A stretch of DNA of 64,000 bases, from the NCBI GenBank assembly GCA_003388555.1, contig QQVD01000042.1, positions 124,001 through 188,000 on the forward strand. The letters run 5' to 3'. Numbering within the stretch: position 1 is the first letter of the stretch; every line of letters starts with the position of its first letter. The position numbers and the translations under genes are program-made. The DNA comes from Acidobacteriota bacterium (lineage in GTDB: Bacteria > Acidobacteriota > Thermoanaerobaculia > Multivoradales > Multivoraceae). Under the pieces are notes generated by a model. The model saw only the letters and a program-made list of their open reading frames with translations. It was not told the DNA's origin and searched no databases. Of the stretch, positions 35,344 to 44,819 are shown in pieces.

Positions 35344-37230
35344 TCACCAGGCGACCGCGGCGCTGTTGTTGCGGTTGTGCGAGGCCGCCTCGAGCTCGCC
35401 TGTCGCTGGATCGCGGGAGATCGCCACCCAGATCCCCTCGCCTGCGAACCGCGCTTGTGCCGGATCGTGCTCGCGCCATGCGTAGCCGCTCTGCTCGAGC
35501 ACCTGTCGCGGGAAGCGACCGGTCGGCACGGTCATGCGCAGACGGAAGCTGCGCGGGTCCGTCTCCGGCATGAAGAAGTCGGCCGTGTCGATCGCCTGGC
35601 GCACGCTCATGCCGTAGTGCAGGACGTTCAGGAGCCCCTGGAAGGTGCGCTGGTGCAGGCCCGATCCCATCGAGGCGAAGGCGAGGACGGGCTGTCCGTC
35701 GCGCAGCACGATGCCCTCTTCGGTGGGACCGGGCAGACGCTCGCCCGGCTCGATGAGGGCGAGCTGCCGCTGCTGGAACGAGGCCGGATCGCCGATCGTG
35801 ATCCCGTCGACGACGATCGCCGTCCTGCCCCACAGGACGCAGTTGATGGTGTGGGTCAGCGCGACCATGTTGCCTTGGCGGTCGACGGCGACGACGTCGT
35901 CGGAGTGGCGGGGCTCGGAGAGCGCCTCGTCGAGCGCCTCGGGCACGGCGAAGCGGAAGGGACTCCGGCCGGCTTCCAGCGCCTTCCACAGCCGCTCCGC
36001 GTTGGCGGGTCGCAACCGACCGGTGGGGGAGAAGTCGACGCCGGGGAACAGGTTGGCGCGGGTGGCCTCCGGCAGGAAGCCGAGGAACGCCGCCTGGGTG
36101 ACGTCGTGCGCCTTGCGCAGGGCGACGCCGGAACGGGTCCAGTGACCGTCGTCGAGCATGCCCGAGGCGCGCGCCAGCAGCTGCGCCTCGATCAGGTTGA
36201 CGCCGCCATCGCCCGCCGCGGGCACGGCGATCTCGAACGGCCCGATCGTGGCCCGCAGCGGCTCGCCCCAGACCGCCGTGTAGCGACGCAGGTCCTCCAG
36301 CGTCATCTTGCCGCCGTCGCGCTGGATGGCGGCGACGGCGCGCTCGGACCACGGACCGTCGTAGAGGTGGTCGGCGCCTCCTCGGGCGACGGCGCGCAGG
36401 GTCTCGGCCAGGGCCGGCTGGCGGAAGGTGTCGCCGGCCCGCAGCAGGTCGCCGCTGCCGTCGGGACGGGCGAACACCCGGCGGGTCTCGTCGAGTCGTT
36501 TCAGATCTTCAGCGCGGAAGTCGAGGTAGCCGGCGAACTTCTCGCTCACCGGGATGCCCTCTTCGGCGACGTGGATCGCCGGCGCGAAGAGCTCGGCGAA
36601 GGGCACGCTGCCGAAGCGCTGGTGGGCCGCCTCGACGGCACGCAGGAAGCCTCCGACCAGGGCGGTGCGACCGCTCGGCTCGCCGATGCCGCGCAGGGCG
36701 TCGTCGCTGCCGAAACCGACACCGCCCGGGATCGACAGCGGATCGTCCTCGCCGAGCACGCTGTTCCAGCCTCCGTCGAGGGTGTGGATCGTGCCGGTCG
36801 CCGCGTCGTAGTAGATCAGGGAGACGATGCCGAAGTAGCTGACCGGGGCGCCGCCGGTCAGCGCCACCTGGGTCAGCGCCGCGACCAGCGCCGCATCCAT
36901 GGCGTTGCCACCCCGGTGCAGGGCCTCGAGGCCGGCCCGCCCCGCCAGGGCGTTGTACGCCACCGTCACCGCGCCATGGCTGCCACGCGCGCTGCCGGCG
37001 TGGTCGCGGTCGAACTGCTGACGCGCCAGATACTCATCGTAGGCGCTGCGCCAGGTGGTGGGCGACAGGTCGACCTGCGCTGCCTCGTCGGAGGCGAGCG
37101 AGACGGGCGGTCGCGGTTGCGCGATCGACGTGCCGATCAGCGCCAGACCGAGCGCGGCGACGGCGAGTCGCCTGGCCACGGGCGGGGTCGCCGAACCGGA
37201 TCGAATCGAGCTCGCAGGGGGCGGGTTCAC
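35344..37230 (-). CDS. ggt: Gamma-glutamyltransferase
   Basis: A 628-residue exported Ntn hydrolase that transfers or hydrolyses gamma-glutamyl groups of glutathione. The precursor part has G-G-N-A-M-D-A-A-L, and the small-subunit start has M-V-A-L-T-H-T-I-N, where autocleavage before the catalytic Thr is expected. The late segment G-E-R-L-P-G-P-T-E-E-G and S-M-G-S-G-L-H-Q resemble the substrate loop. An N-terminal signal peptide is present. The start is the GTG at 37230. The sulfatase-like gene follows closely. Glutathione or gamma-glutamyl-peptide scavenging in the periplasm is inferred. Confidence 0.9.
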   Translation of the reverse strand: MNPPPASSIRSGSATPPVARRLAVAALGLALIGTSIAQPRPPVSLASDEAAQVDLSPTTWRSAYDEYLARQQFDRDHAGSARGSHGAVTVAYNALAGRAGLEALHRGGNAMDAALVAALTQVALTGGAPVSYFGIVSLIYYDAATGTIHTLDGGWNSVLGEDDPLSIPGGVGFGSDDALRGIGEPSGRTALVGGFLRAVEAAHQRFGSVPFAELFAPAIHVAEEGIPVSEKFAGYLDFRAEDLKRLDETRRVFARPDGSGDLLRAGDTFRQPALAETLRAVARGGADHLYDGPWSERAVAAIQRDGGKMTLEDLRRYTAVWGEPLRATIGPFEIAVPAAGDGGVNLIEAQLLARASGMLDDGHWTRSGVALRKAHDVTQAAFLGFLPEATRANLFPGVDFSPTGRLRPANAERLWKALEAGRSPFRFAVPEALDEALSEPRHSDDVVAVDRQGNMVALTHTINCVLWGRTAIVVDGITIGDPASFQQRQLALIEPGERLPGPTEEGIVLRDGQPVLAFASMGSGLHQRTFQGLLNVLHYGMSVRQAIDTADFFMPETDPRSFRLRMTVPTGRFPRQVLEQSGYAWREHDPAQARFAGEGIWVAISRDPATGELEAASHNRNNSAAVAW

Positions 37231-37370
37231 CCGTCGGACTCTACTCTCCCGCTCGTGGGGTGGCTGCCCTTCTCGAGGCGGGCGCGTAGACTTCAGGTCG
37301 GAAGACGATGCCGAAGGCGCGCGCCGGCAAGAAGGGCGATTGATGATTCGGATCCCGGGAGGGCGACCAG

Positions 37371-38267
37371 ATGCGGACGAGGGAGCGGGTGGCTGGAGCC
37401 AGGGCGGTGGCGGGAAGGACCCGACGCGGCGGGCGGACCTGCCTGCTCGCTGCGCTGCTCGTCGTCTGGGCGTCCGGCTGCAACCCGCCGGGTGAGGCGG
37501 GCACCGATGCGGCTTCCGATCCAGCGGCTGCCGCAGCCGAGGCCGCTGAGCGGCCGACCCCGGCGGTGTTCACCTCGGCAGCACCGGTCGGCTTCGACGT
37601 CTCCCACCATCAGGACGAGATCGACTGGCCGAGCGTCGCCAGCGATCAGTTCGTCTACATCAAGCTCAGCGAGGGGGTCGACTACGTCGATCCGCTGTTC
37701 GCCGCCAACTGGGGTGCCGCCGCCGAGCACGGCGTGCTGCGTGGCGCCTACCACATGTTTCGCCCCGAGGACGAGGTGCCGCCGCAGGTCGAGTGGTTCG
37801 TCTCGCTGCTCCAGCGGCACGGCTTCGATCCGACCGCCGACCTGCCGCCCGCTCTCGATCTCGAGAGCAACAGTGGCGTGGCCAAGGTCACCCCCGAGCT
37901 GCTGCGGGCGCGCGCCGAGGAGTGGCTGCGTGAGGTGCAGGCGCGTCTGCGGGTGCGCCCGGTGGTGTACACCAACCCGTCGTTCTGGCGCGACGAGCTC
38001 GAGCCCGAGCACGAGCTGGTCGACTACCCGCTCTGGGTCGCGGCCTACAGCGACGAGCCGTCGCCGCCGCCGATGGAGAACGGCTGGACGGGCTGGACCT
38101 TCTGGCAGCACAGCGAGAACGGCGCCGTGGCGGGCGTGGCGAAACCAGTCGACCTGAACCGCTTCCACGCCGACGGGGCGACCCTGCGTCGCTTCGTCGA
38201 GGAGAGCGTCGCGGACACGGCCCCCGCCGCGGCGGTCACCGACGATTCGGCCGGCCCCGGAGAGTGA
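37371..38267 (+). CDS. GH25 lysozyme-like lipoprotein
   Basis: A 298-residue exported protein. The lipobox W-A-S-G-C is at residue 37, followed by an Ala/Glu-rich linker. The glycoside hydrolase 25 domain (about 70-270) opens with G-F-D-V-S-H-H-Q, has the catalytic L-D-L-E-S pair and ends W-T-F-W-Q-H-S-E-N-G, the typical C-terminal strand. Such enzymes cleave the MurNAc-GlcNAc bond of peptidoglycan from outside the cell or in the periplasm. The ATG at 37371 follows GGGAGGG. Divergent from the gamma-glutamyltransferase gene. Confidence 0.88.
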   Translation: MRTRERVAGARAVAGRTRRGGRTCLLAALLVVWASGCNPPGEAGTDAASDPAAAAAEAAERPTPAVFTSAAPVGFDVSHHQDEIDWPSVASDQFVYIKLSEGVDYVDPLFAANWGAAAEHGVLRGAYHMFRPEDEVPPQVEWFVSLLQRHGFDPTADLPPALDLESNSGVAKVTPELLRARAEEWLREVQARLRVRPVVYTNPSFWRDELEPEHELVDYPLWVAAYSDEPSPPPMENGWTGWTFWQHSENGAVAGVAKPVDLNRFHADGATLRRFVEESVADTAPAAAVTDDSAGPGE

Positions 38268-38369
38268 GCCGGACGGCTGCGGCCCGGCGCCGGGAACAGA
38301 AGCACCGTCGGCGTTGTTGACCGGAGCGAGGCGAGCCCTCGAACCGCCGGGACCGTGACATCACGGATC

Positions 38370-38384
38370 CCCCGCCCGGCGGGG
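38370..38384. terminator. Hairpin after the GH25 gene
   Basis: CCCCGCCCGGCGGGG can pair over at least 5 GC base pairs and is followed within 12 bases by a T-rich CTTGTTTTGTT stretch, so it could act as an intrinsic terminator for the plus strand. It lies between the convergent GH25 and SIMPL genes. Confidence 0.5.
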
Positions 38385-38452
38385 AGGGGTCTCGCCTTGT
38401 TTTGTTCCGGCCTCGATTCCGGCCTCGACGAGGATCTGGCCGGGGAGGCGGG

Positions 38453-39193
38453 TCACTCGAGCAGGAAGGTGACCTGCACGTCCGAGCGCACCTCGATCTG
38501 GCCGGGAGCGGTGATCGGCTGATCACCCTGCGCCGCTTCGGCGCTCATCATCCGGGCCTGCATCATCATCGGCGGCTGCGGCGGGTTTCTCGAGTCGACG
38601 ATCGAGATCGCCCTGCCGATCGACTGCCCGAGCTGCTCCGCCATCGCGGCCGCCTTGCGCCTCGCGTCCTCGACCGCCTTCTGGCGGATGTCGAGGTCGT
38701 GGTCGCGCAGCTTGCTGTTGCGGAACTCGGTGCCGTGCAGATCGACCTCGGTGGTCTCGAGGATGGCGCCGAGCACCGTCTCGAAGCGCTCGAGGTCGCG
38801 CAGCTTCACGGTGACGTTGCGGGACACCTGGAAGCCCTTGAAGATGCGCTGACGGTTGTTCCACTCGTAGTCGCGATGGGCCATCAGGTTCTGGGTGCGG
38901 ATGTCGTCGTCCTGGATCCCCGCCTCGTCGAGCGCCGTCACCAGGCTCTTCAGCCGGCTGGCGTTCTCTCGCCGCGCCTGGTCGAGCTCGGGCGAGGTGG
39001 TGCTGACGCCGATGGTGAAGACAGCCTCGTCGGGCTCGATCTGGGAGCTCGCCGTGCCGTCGACGGTGACGGACGGCTGCTGCACGTGGGTGGCAGTCTG
39101 CGACGAGACGGAGGTGGGAACGGCCATCAGGAGAGCTCCGAGGGCCAGTGCGCTGAGCCGGCCGGGGTTGGGACGGAGGGATAGGGGGCGCAT
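38453..39193 (-). CDS. SIMPL-domain (DUF541) exported protein
   Basis: A 246-residue periplasmic protein with a cleavable signal peptide (to about residue 30) and a SIMPL/DUF541 domain. The motifs V-T-V-D-G-T-A-S-S-Q-I-E-P-D-E-A-V-F, the acidic A-G-I-Q-D-D-D-I-R-T-Q-N and the late A-V-E-D-A-R-R-K-A-A-A-M-A-E-Q-L match the family. Members form large oligomers and are linked to oxidative-stress or signalling roles, but the molecular function is not established. The ATG at 39193 is used. The MFS gene lies 190 bp upstream on the same strand. Confidence 0.85.
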   Translation of the reverse strand: MRPLSLRPNPGRLSALALGALLMAVPTSVSSQTATHVQQPSVTVDGTASSQIEPDEAVFTIGVSTTSPELDQARRENASRLKSLVTALDEAGIQDDDIRTQNLMAHRDYEWNNRQRIFKGFQVSRNVTVKLRDLERFETVLGAILETTEVDLHGTEFRNSKLRDHDLDIRQKAVEDARRKAAAMAEQLGQSIGRAISIVDSRNPPQPPMMMQARMMSAEAAQGDQPITAPGQIEVRSDVQVTFLLE

Positions 39194-39385
39194 GGAGAAG
39201 GCTCCTTCGACGCAAGTCGTCGAGGTGGATCGGTTGAGTGAGTGGGGTCCGGCGGGACGGGTGCAGAGGGGACGGCGAGGCGAGGTCGGTGTCGTCGATC
39301 GGGCGCCCTCCGTCCGCGTGTGGGAGAACGAGGCCCGGCCGTCGGGCCATTCCTGGCTCGCCGAGCCCTACGGGCAAAGCAGCGC

Positions 39386-40735
39386 TCAAGGCGCTGCGGC
39401 GTCGGTCCTGGCAGATCCGGGGTGCGCCGCAGCGCCCGACAACTGTCGGCGTGGCGCCTCGATCGGTCCGGCGAGGACCAGGGCCAGGGCGCCGAGCAGG
39501 GAGAAGCCGAGCATGGCGAGGAAGGCCGAGTCGTAGCCTCCGGTGAGATCGTAGAGCAGCCCGAGCAGGGTCGGTCCGAGGGTGACGCCGAGGGCCGCTA
39601 CCAGAGAGGTGATCGAGTAGAGACGCGCATAGGCGGTGATGCCGAAGGCTTCGGCGACCAGCAGCGGCTGCATCAGCAGGGCGCTGCCGACGGTGAGCCC
39701 GAAAGCGGCGGAGGCGACCAGCGCTTCGCCGGCGTCGTCGATCCGGCCGAGGTTGACCAGCATGAGTCCCTGCGCCAGCAGGAGCCCGACGGTGAACCTC
39801 TGGATCGGCAGGTGGCGGACCAGGAAGCTGGCCATGAACCGCCCGACGATCGAGCCGGTGGCGAGCAGGCTCACCGCCAGGCGGGCGGTCTCCTGCCCGG
39901 CCACCGAGGTCACCAGGCTGAAGTGGTGTGCCAGTCCGCCGACCTGTGCCGCCAGCGCGAACAGGAAGGCGACCGAGAGCCCGATGAAGAAGCGGGTGCG
40001 CACCGCGTCGCTGAATGCGATGCTCGGCGGCGGGGGCAGTGCGGTCGCCGGTCCAGGAGTGGCTGTCGAGGCGCCGTCCGGGTCGAGCCCGAGGGCGGCC
40101 GGCGAGCGGCGCACCAGGGCCAAGGTCAGCGGCACGACGCACAGCAGCAGCAGTGCCGCCAGCAGAGGCGTGCCGTCGCGAAGCCCCCGTGCCTGGAGGA
40201 CGCGCGACGCGATCGGGGTCAGCACGATGCCGCCGACCGAGAGACCCGTGGTCATCAGCGCCAGGGCGAAAGAGCGTCTGGCGACGAACCAGCGGGTGAC
40301 CAGGGTGGTGCCGGGCACCAGGCTGGCGGCGCTGAAGCCGCAACCGAAGATCGCGAACGCGAAGTAGAGCTGGGCGAGCGAATCGATGCGGCCGATCAGC
40401 ACCAGAGCGGTGGCCGACAGCACCGCGCCGCCGCAGATCGTCCAGCGAGGGTCGTGGCGGTCGATCAGCCAGGCGACGAGCAGGCCGAAGAGCCCGCTGG
40501 CGCCGAAGAAGAAGGTCGGCGCGAGCGAGGCGCGCGCCACCGAGAACCCGTGCTCGCGGGTCAGCGCCTCGAGCAGCACCGACTGGTTGTAGAAGCCGAG
40601 GCCCGACGAGGTGCCGAGCATCACGAAGAGCGCCAGCACGACCCACCAGCCGTAGAACACGGGCGCGCTGCCGCCCGAGCGGCTGGAGGATGGGATCGTC
40701 ACCATGACGTCTGCCGCCGTTCGCCGCAGCCGCAT
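39386..40735 (-). CDS. MFS transporter, oxalate/formate-antiporter-like
   Basis: A 449-residue 12-helix transporter. F-Y-G-W-W-V-V-L-A at the first helix, L-V-A-W-L-I-D-R-H-D-P-R as the loop 2-3 signature and G-F-S-A-A-S-L-V-P-G-T-T in the middle match the OFA/monocarboxylate branch of the MFS. A long Pro/Thr/Ala-rich loop sits between helices 6 and 7. An ATG at 40705 would shorten it by ten residues; neither start has a convincing Shine-Dalgarno. Probable carboxylate transport, with the substrate undecided. Confidence 0.85.
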   Translation of the reverse strand: MRLRRTAADVMVTIPSSSRSGGSAPVFYGWWVVLALFVMLGTSSGLGFYNQSVLLEALTREHGFSVARASLAPTFFFGASGLFGLLVAWLIDRHDPRWTICGGAVLSATALVLIGRIDSLAQLYFAFAIFGCGFSAASLVPGTTLVTRWFVARRSFALALMTTGLSVGGIVLTPIASRVLQARGLRDGTPLLAALLLLCVVPLTLALVRRSPAALGLDPDGASTATPGPATALPPPPSIAFSDAVRTRFFIGLSVAFLFALAAQVGGLAHHFSLVTSVAGQETARLAVSLLATGSIVGRFMASFLVRHLPIQRFTVGLLLAQGLMLVNLGRIDDAGEALVASAAFGLTVGSALLMQPLLVAEAFGITAYARLYSITSLVAALGVTLGPTLLGLLYDLTGGYDSAFLAMLGFSLLGALALVLAGPIEAPRRQLSGAAAHPGSARTDAAAP

Positions 40736-40898
40736 CGCCGCGTTCGAAGCAGGGGCTCGGAGCCGTCGCGGCGCCCTTGGCCGAGCGAGAGCTGAGGGCG
40801 GCGTGGAGGACGACGCAGCGTAGCAGGACGGTGGGTCCCGCGCGCTCGAGATCGAGGCGGCAGAGGCGCTGGGCGCGGCCGCGCCGAGGCCGCTCTGC

Positions 40899-43592
40899 TC
40901 AGTCGCCGCCGAGCACCCGCAGGGGGTCGATCGTCGTCGCCCTGCGGGCCGGCCACCAGGCAGCGAGCAGGCCGGTGACCAGCAGCACCAGGAGCGCGGC
41001 CAGGAACACGACCGGCTCGGTCTGCAACCCGGCGACCCGCCCGGCGAGCAGCCGGCTCGCCGCCCAGGCGAGAGCGCCGCCGACGGCGCCGCCGACCAGG
41101 AGCAGTCGCAGGACGTCGCGACCGACCAGCCGCATCACGCCGCCCGGCTCGAGGCCGAGGGCGATGCGGACGCCGAACTCGTGGTGACGCTGGGCGACAC
41201 GGTAGCTGGTGATCGCCCAGACACCGGTCAGCGCGAGTCCGAGCGCGAGCGTCGCCATGCCGCCGAGCACCAGCAGGGAGAAGCGCCGGTCGCGCACCGA
41301 TTCCAGGCGCACTTCGCGCAGGCTGACGATCTCCGGCGGCAGCTCGGGGTAGGCGCTGCGCAGCCATCCCTCGAGCTCCGTGCGTAGTGCATCCGGCGCG
41401 ATCGCCGAGCGCACCACGTGGGTGGTGGTGCGAGTGCGCAGCGGGCGCTGACGGGCCGGGTAGAAGACCTCCGGCCGCACCTGCTGGTCGAGCCCGTAGT
41501 GCAGCACGTTGCCGACCACGCCGACGATCTCGGTCGGCTGCTCGCCGTGCAGGTCCATGCCGCCGGAGAGCAGCGTCTGACCGACCGCCTCACGCCTGCC
41601 GAGGTAGCGCTCGGCGAAAGCCCGGTTGACCACCGCGACGAAGGGCGCTTCGGCGTCGTCGCTGGGAGCGAAGGCCCTGCCCTGCAGCACCGGGATGCCT
41701 AGGGCCTCGAAGTAGCCGTCGCTGGCGAGCCGGTAGCCGGCATAGGCCTGACGGCTCTCGTCGTCATCGCACGGCTGACCGCCGATACAGAGGCGGCCGT
41801 TGGCGTCGCGGCCCGAGAGCGGCAGGTGGGAGATGATGCCGGTGGTCCCGACCCCCGGCCGCGAGCGCAGCTGCTGCTGGAAGCGGGCCTGGAAGGCGGC
41901 GATCTCGGGCTCGACGGCCAGGTAGGAGTCGATGTCGGCGTCGTCGGGCGTCGACAGATCCTGCGCCTCGACGGTCAGCGCCAGCACCTGGCTGGTCTCG
42001 AAGCCAGGTGAGCGCTGCAGCAGGCTGGCCAGCTCGTAGACCATCAGCAGCGCTCCGACGACGAGGATCAGGGCCAGCGCCACCTCGCCGCCGACCAGCA
42101 GGTTCCAGATCCTGCCGTGGCCGCGGTTGCCGGCGCGGGCGTCGGTGAGCACCGAGCGGATGTCGACGCGGGCCGCGTAGGCGGCCGGCACCAGGCCGAA
42201 GAGTGCACCGGTGACCAGGGCGACGCCGAGGGTGATCAGCAGCACCCGCAGGTCGACGGCGGTCTCTTCGAGGCGCGGTATGCGTTCGCCGGCAAGCGAC
42301 TTGAGCAGCCGTAGGCTGCCGAAGGCGAAGGCGGCGCCGAGCAGCCCCCCGACCACCGTCAGCAGGGTGCTCTCGGTGATCAGTTGACGCACCAGGCGCG
42401 CGCCGCCGGCGCCGAGGGCGCCGCGTACCGACATCTCGGCGCGGCGCTCCATGGCGCGGGCCAGCAGGCCGCTCGACAGGTTGGTGGCGGCGAGCAGCAG
42501 CACCAGCGTTGCGGCGCCGAAGAGGAACCAGAGGGCGCGGCCGGTGCCACCGACCATCTGGTCGTGGATCGGCACCAGCACCGCGCCGAACGCGTCGATC
42601 TCGTCGGTCGGCACCTCGCTGCGCAGCTGCGCGAACACCGCGTCGGCCTCTTCGCGCGCCCGCTCGAGCGAGACGTCGGCGCGCAGGCGGGCGATCGCGG
42701 CCCAGTTGTGGCTGGTGCGGGTCGAGGTGTCCTCGTAGACCTCGGCCGGATACCAGAGGTCGGTGCCGGGTGGGAAGTCGAACACCTCCGGCATCACCCC
42801 GACCACAGGCCAGGTGTCGCCGAAGAAACGGAGCGAAAGACCCTCGAGGGCGTCGCGAGAGCCGAGCTGTCGGCGCCAGAAGCGCTCCGAGACCACCACC
42901 GCGCGACGCCCGCCGATCCGCGCCTCGTCGCCGTCGAAGGTGCGGCCGCGCAGCGGCGCGGTCGCCAGCACGTCGAAGAAGCCAGACGAGACTCCGACGC
43001 TCTGCGCCTGCGCCGGGCGGGCGCCGCCGACCACGGCTGTGGAACCGACCCAACCGTCGTAGAGGGCGATCTGCTCGTGGCCGCGCCAGCGCTCGCGCAG
43101 GTCCTCGTAGTTGGGCCGCGCGAGGCGCATCGCGTGTCCCTCCTCGGCCCGCTCCCAGACTTGCATGACGCGGTGCGCCTCGGGGTAGGGAAGCGGTCGC
43201 AGCAGGATGTTGTCGACCAGGGTGACCATGGCGCTGAGCGCGCCGATCCCGAGGGTCAGGGTGAGCAGCGCCGAGGCGGTGAAGCCGGGGTTGCGGACCA
43301 TCTGCCTCATGGCGTAGCGCAGGTCGATGCGCAGGGCGTCGAACACGTCGGATCTCCTCTCTGCGGTGCGTCGTCGTTGCTCGAGGGCGCGGCAGCGGGC
43401 GGCGGTGGCCTTCACGTCGCCGAACTGGCGCCGCGCCTCGCTCTCGGCCTCCCGCGGTCTCCAGCCCGAGGCGACGAGCTCCCGGGTGCGCATCTCGAGG
43501 TGGAAGGCGATCTCGCGGTCGACGTCCTGCGCCACGCTGCGGGGCACGACGTCGCGGATCCTGGATGGCCTGGAAGGGATGGGTGTCGGCAT
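40899..43592 (-). CDS. ADOP-type MacB-like ABC transporter permease
   Basis: An 897-residue permease of the acidobacterial duplicated orphan permease group. The N-terminal ~80 residues form the permease-prefix domain (V-A-Q-D-V-D-R-E-I-A-F-H-L-E, E-A-R-R-Q-F-G-D). Two MacB-like halves follow, each with periplasmic MacB_PCD and FtsX regions: F-T-A-S-A-L-L-T-L-T-L-G-I-G-A begins the first, and R-V-A-Q-R-H-H-E-F-G-V-R-I-A-L-G is in the second. No ATPase gene is adjacent, as expected for this orphan group. It starts 22 bp after the PadR stop and is probably co-transcribed. Probable lipoprotein or peptide export. Confidence 0.92.
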   Translation of the reverse strand: MPTPIPSRPSRIRDVVPRSVAQDVDREIAFHLEMRTRELVASGWRPREAESEARRQFGDVKATAARCRALEQRRRTAERRSDVFDALRIDLRYAMRQMVRNPGFTASALLTLTLGIGALSAMVTLVDNILLRPLPYPEAHRVMQVWERAEEGHAMRLARPNYEDLRERWRGHEQIALYDGWVGSTAVVGGARPAQAQSVGVSSGFFDVLATAPLRGRTFDGDEARIGGRRAVVVSERFWRRQLGSRDALEGLSLRFFGDTWPVVGVMPEVFDFPPGTDLWYPAEVYEDTSTRTSHNWAAIARLRADVSLERAREEADAVFAQLRSEVPTDEIDAFGAVLVPIHDQMVGGTGRALWFLFGAATLVLLLAATNLSSGLLARAMERRAEMSVRGALGAGGARLVRQLITESTLLTVVGGLLGAAFAFGSLRLLKSLAGERIPRLEETAVDLRVLLITLGVALVTGALFGLVPAAYAARVDIRSVLTDARAGNRGHGRIWNLLVGGEVALALILVVGALLMVYELASLLQRSPGFETSQVLALTVEAQDLSTPDDADIDSYLAVEPEIAAFQARFQQQLRSRPGVGTTGIISHLPLSGRDANGRLCIGGQPCDDDESRQAYAGYRLASDGYFEALGIPVLQGRAFAPSDDAEAPFVAVVNRAFAERYLGRREAVGQTLLSGGMDLHGEQPTEIVGVVGNVLHYGLDQQVRPEVFYPARQRPLRTRTTTHVVRSAIAPDALRTELEGWLRSAYPELPPEIVSLREVRLESVRDRRFSLLVLGGMATLALGLALTGVWAITSYRVAQRHHEFGVRIALGLEPGGVMRLVGRDVLRLLLVGGAVGGALAWAASRLLAGRVAGLQTEPVVFLAALLVLLVTGLLAAWWPARRATTIDPLRVLGGD

Positions 43593-43614
43593 CGGAGGGC
43601 CCCGCGCCGCGGCC

Positions 43615-43974
43615 TCAGGACTCCTCCGCCAGTCGCGGACCGTCGGCGCCGAGCACCCTGGCCATCGCCGCGACGTAGCGGTTCCACTCCGTCACCTCGA
43701 GATCGAGCTGGCGCCTTCCTTCGGGGGTCAGCTCGTAGAAGCGAGCCTCGCGCTGCTGATCGGTGAGCGCCCAGTAGGAGGCGAGGTAGCCCTTGCCCTC
43801 GAGCCGTCGCAGGGCGGGGTAGAGCGCGCCTTCGTCGACCTTGAGGTCGTCGCCGGAGGTCAGGCGGATGGAGCGCGACACGGCGTAGCCGTGCAGCGGA
43901 CCCCAGCTGAGGGTCTTGAGCAGCAGCACGTCGAGGGTGCCCCGCAGCAGGCGGTTCGGGGAGCTGGCGGACAT
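43615..43974 (-). CDS. PadR-family transcriptional regulator
   Basis: A 119-residue regulator with a PadR winged helix. L-R-G-T-L-D-V-L-L-L-K-T-L opens the first helix, H-G-Y-A-V-S-R-S-I the recognition region, and E-G-A-L-Y-P-A-L-R-R-L-E-G-K-G the characteristic wing segment. The C-terminal dimerisation helix follows. PadR next to an ADOP permease is a recurrent acidobacterial pair. It probably represses its own operon through the palindromic site at 44029-44057. The ligand is unknown. Confidence 0.92.
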   Translation of the reverse strand: MSASSPNRLLRGTLDVLLLKTLSWGPLHGYAVSRSIRLTSGDDLKVDEGALYPALRRLEGKGYLASYWALTDQQREARFYELTPEGRRQLDLEVTEWNRYVAAMARVLGADGPRLAEES

Positions 43975-44028
43975 GTCGGTGCCTTCCTTGGGAGCGCTGG
44001 GTGCGAACGGACTCTCGGACGCATCGAC

Positions 44029-44057
44029 TTTCTATACATAGAAACCTTATGTGTCAA
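44029..44057 (-). promoter_or_regulatory. padR promoter with nested palindromes
   Basis: On the minus strand a perfect TTGACA (44052-44057) and a -10-like TAGAAA (44029-44034) lie 17 bases apart. TTTCTA-TACA-TAGAAA (44029-44044) is a perfect 6-4-6 palindrome covering the -10, and ACATA-N7-TATGT (44036-44052) is a second inverted repeat covering the spacer. ATGT/ACAT half-sites are typical of PadR operators. Confidence 0.7.
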
Positions 44058-44099
44058 CGGCGACTTGCGGGCGTCGCGCCTCTCCTCGGCCGCTCGGCC

Positions 44100-44819
44100 T
44101 CAGCTCCGCTCGGCCTGCTGGATCTGCAGCTCGATACGCCGTCCCGGCGCCGCCCGGGGATCGACCACGATCTCGACCCAGCGCCCCTCGAACCAGGGGC
44201 CGGGGTTGACCAGGCGGGTGGTGCCCAGCCGGCCCTCGCCGACCGACTCGTGGATGTGGCCCGAGAAGACGAGGTCGGGACGGTGCGTCTCGATGCTGGC
44301 GCGGATGCTCTTCGAACCGACGTGGTTGCCGCGCGCCAGATCGCACTCGGTGCCGTGCGCCGGCTGGTGGGAGACCAGGAGCACGGGCCTCTCGCCTGCC
44401 GGGTCGGCTGCCGAGACAGCCTCCCAGACTTCACGGCATGCGACCTCGTACTCCTCCTCGGTGCGCTCGTAGGGCAGGTCGCCGAAGGGCAGACCGCCCG
44501 ACAGGCCGGCGAGGCAGAGCTCCCGGTGCACGATCGCACGGCGATCGAGGGCGATGCCCTCGTCCTCGAGGTACTGCTCGATCTCGGGCAGGTCGCAGTT
44601 GCCGCAGACCGCGTAGACGGGCGCGCCGCCGGTGCGCAGCCCGTCGATCAGAGTGCGCGCGTGGCTCACGCCGAGGAAGTTGGTCAGATCTCCCGCCACC
44701 AAGACTAGGTCGTAGCCCTTTGTGTCGGGGAGGCGAGGCTCCCGCTTTCCGTTCCAGTGCAGGTCGACTATTCCCAGGATGCGCAGCGCGCCGCCCTCGG
44801 CTGGGTCAGGTCGATCCAT
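44100..44819 (-). CDS. Metallophosphoesterase
   Basis: A 239-residue calcineurin-like phosphoesterase. The ordered motifs are G-I-V-D-L-H (D-x-H), V-A-G-D-L-T (GD), V-C-G-N-C-D (GN-D), L-L-V-S-H-Q-P (H) and F-S-G-H-I-H-E (GHxH), making a complete dimetal centre of the YfcE-like type. The ATG at 44819 is chosen because GGAGGAGGAGGAGAGG precedes it; the longer frame to 44963 is not needed. The substrate is unknown (phosphodiester or phosphomonoester). Divergent from the respiratory operon; the two share a 246-bp upstream region. Confidence 0.9.
   Translation of the reverse strand: MDRPDPAEGGALRILGIVDLHWNGKREPRLPDTKGYDLVLVAGDLTNFLGVSHARTLIDGLRTGGAPVYAVCGNCDLPEIEQYLEDEGIALDRRAIVHRELCLAGLSGGLPFGDLPYERTEEEYEVACREVWEAVSAADPAGERPVLLVSHQPAHGTECDLARGNHVGSKSIRASIETHRPDLVFSGHIHESVGEGRLGTTRLVNPGPWFEGRWVEIVVDPRAAPGRRIELQIQQAERS

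Noticed and set aside
35377-38157. A 926-codon plus-strand open frame antisense to the gamma-glutamyltransferase
   Set aside because: The gamma-glutamyltransferase frame has full family motifs; the antisense product is compositionally biased and has none.
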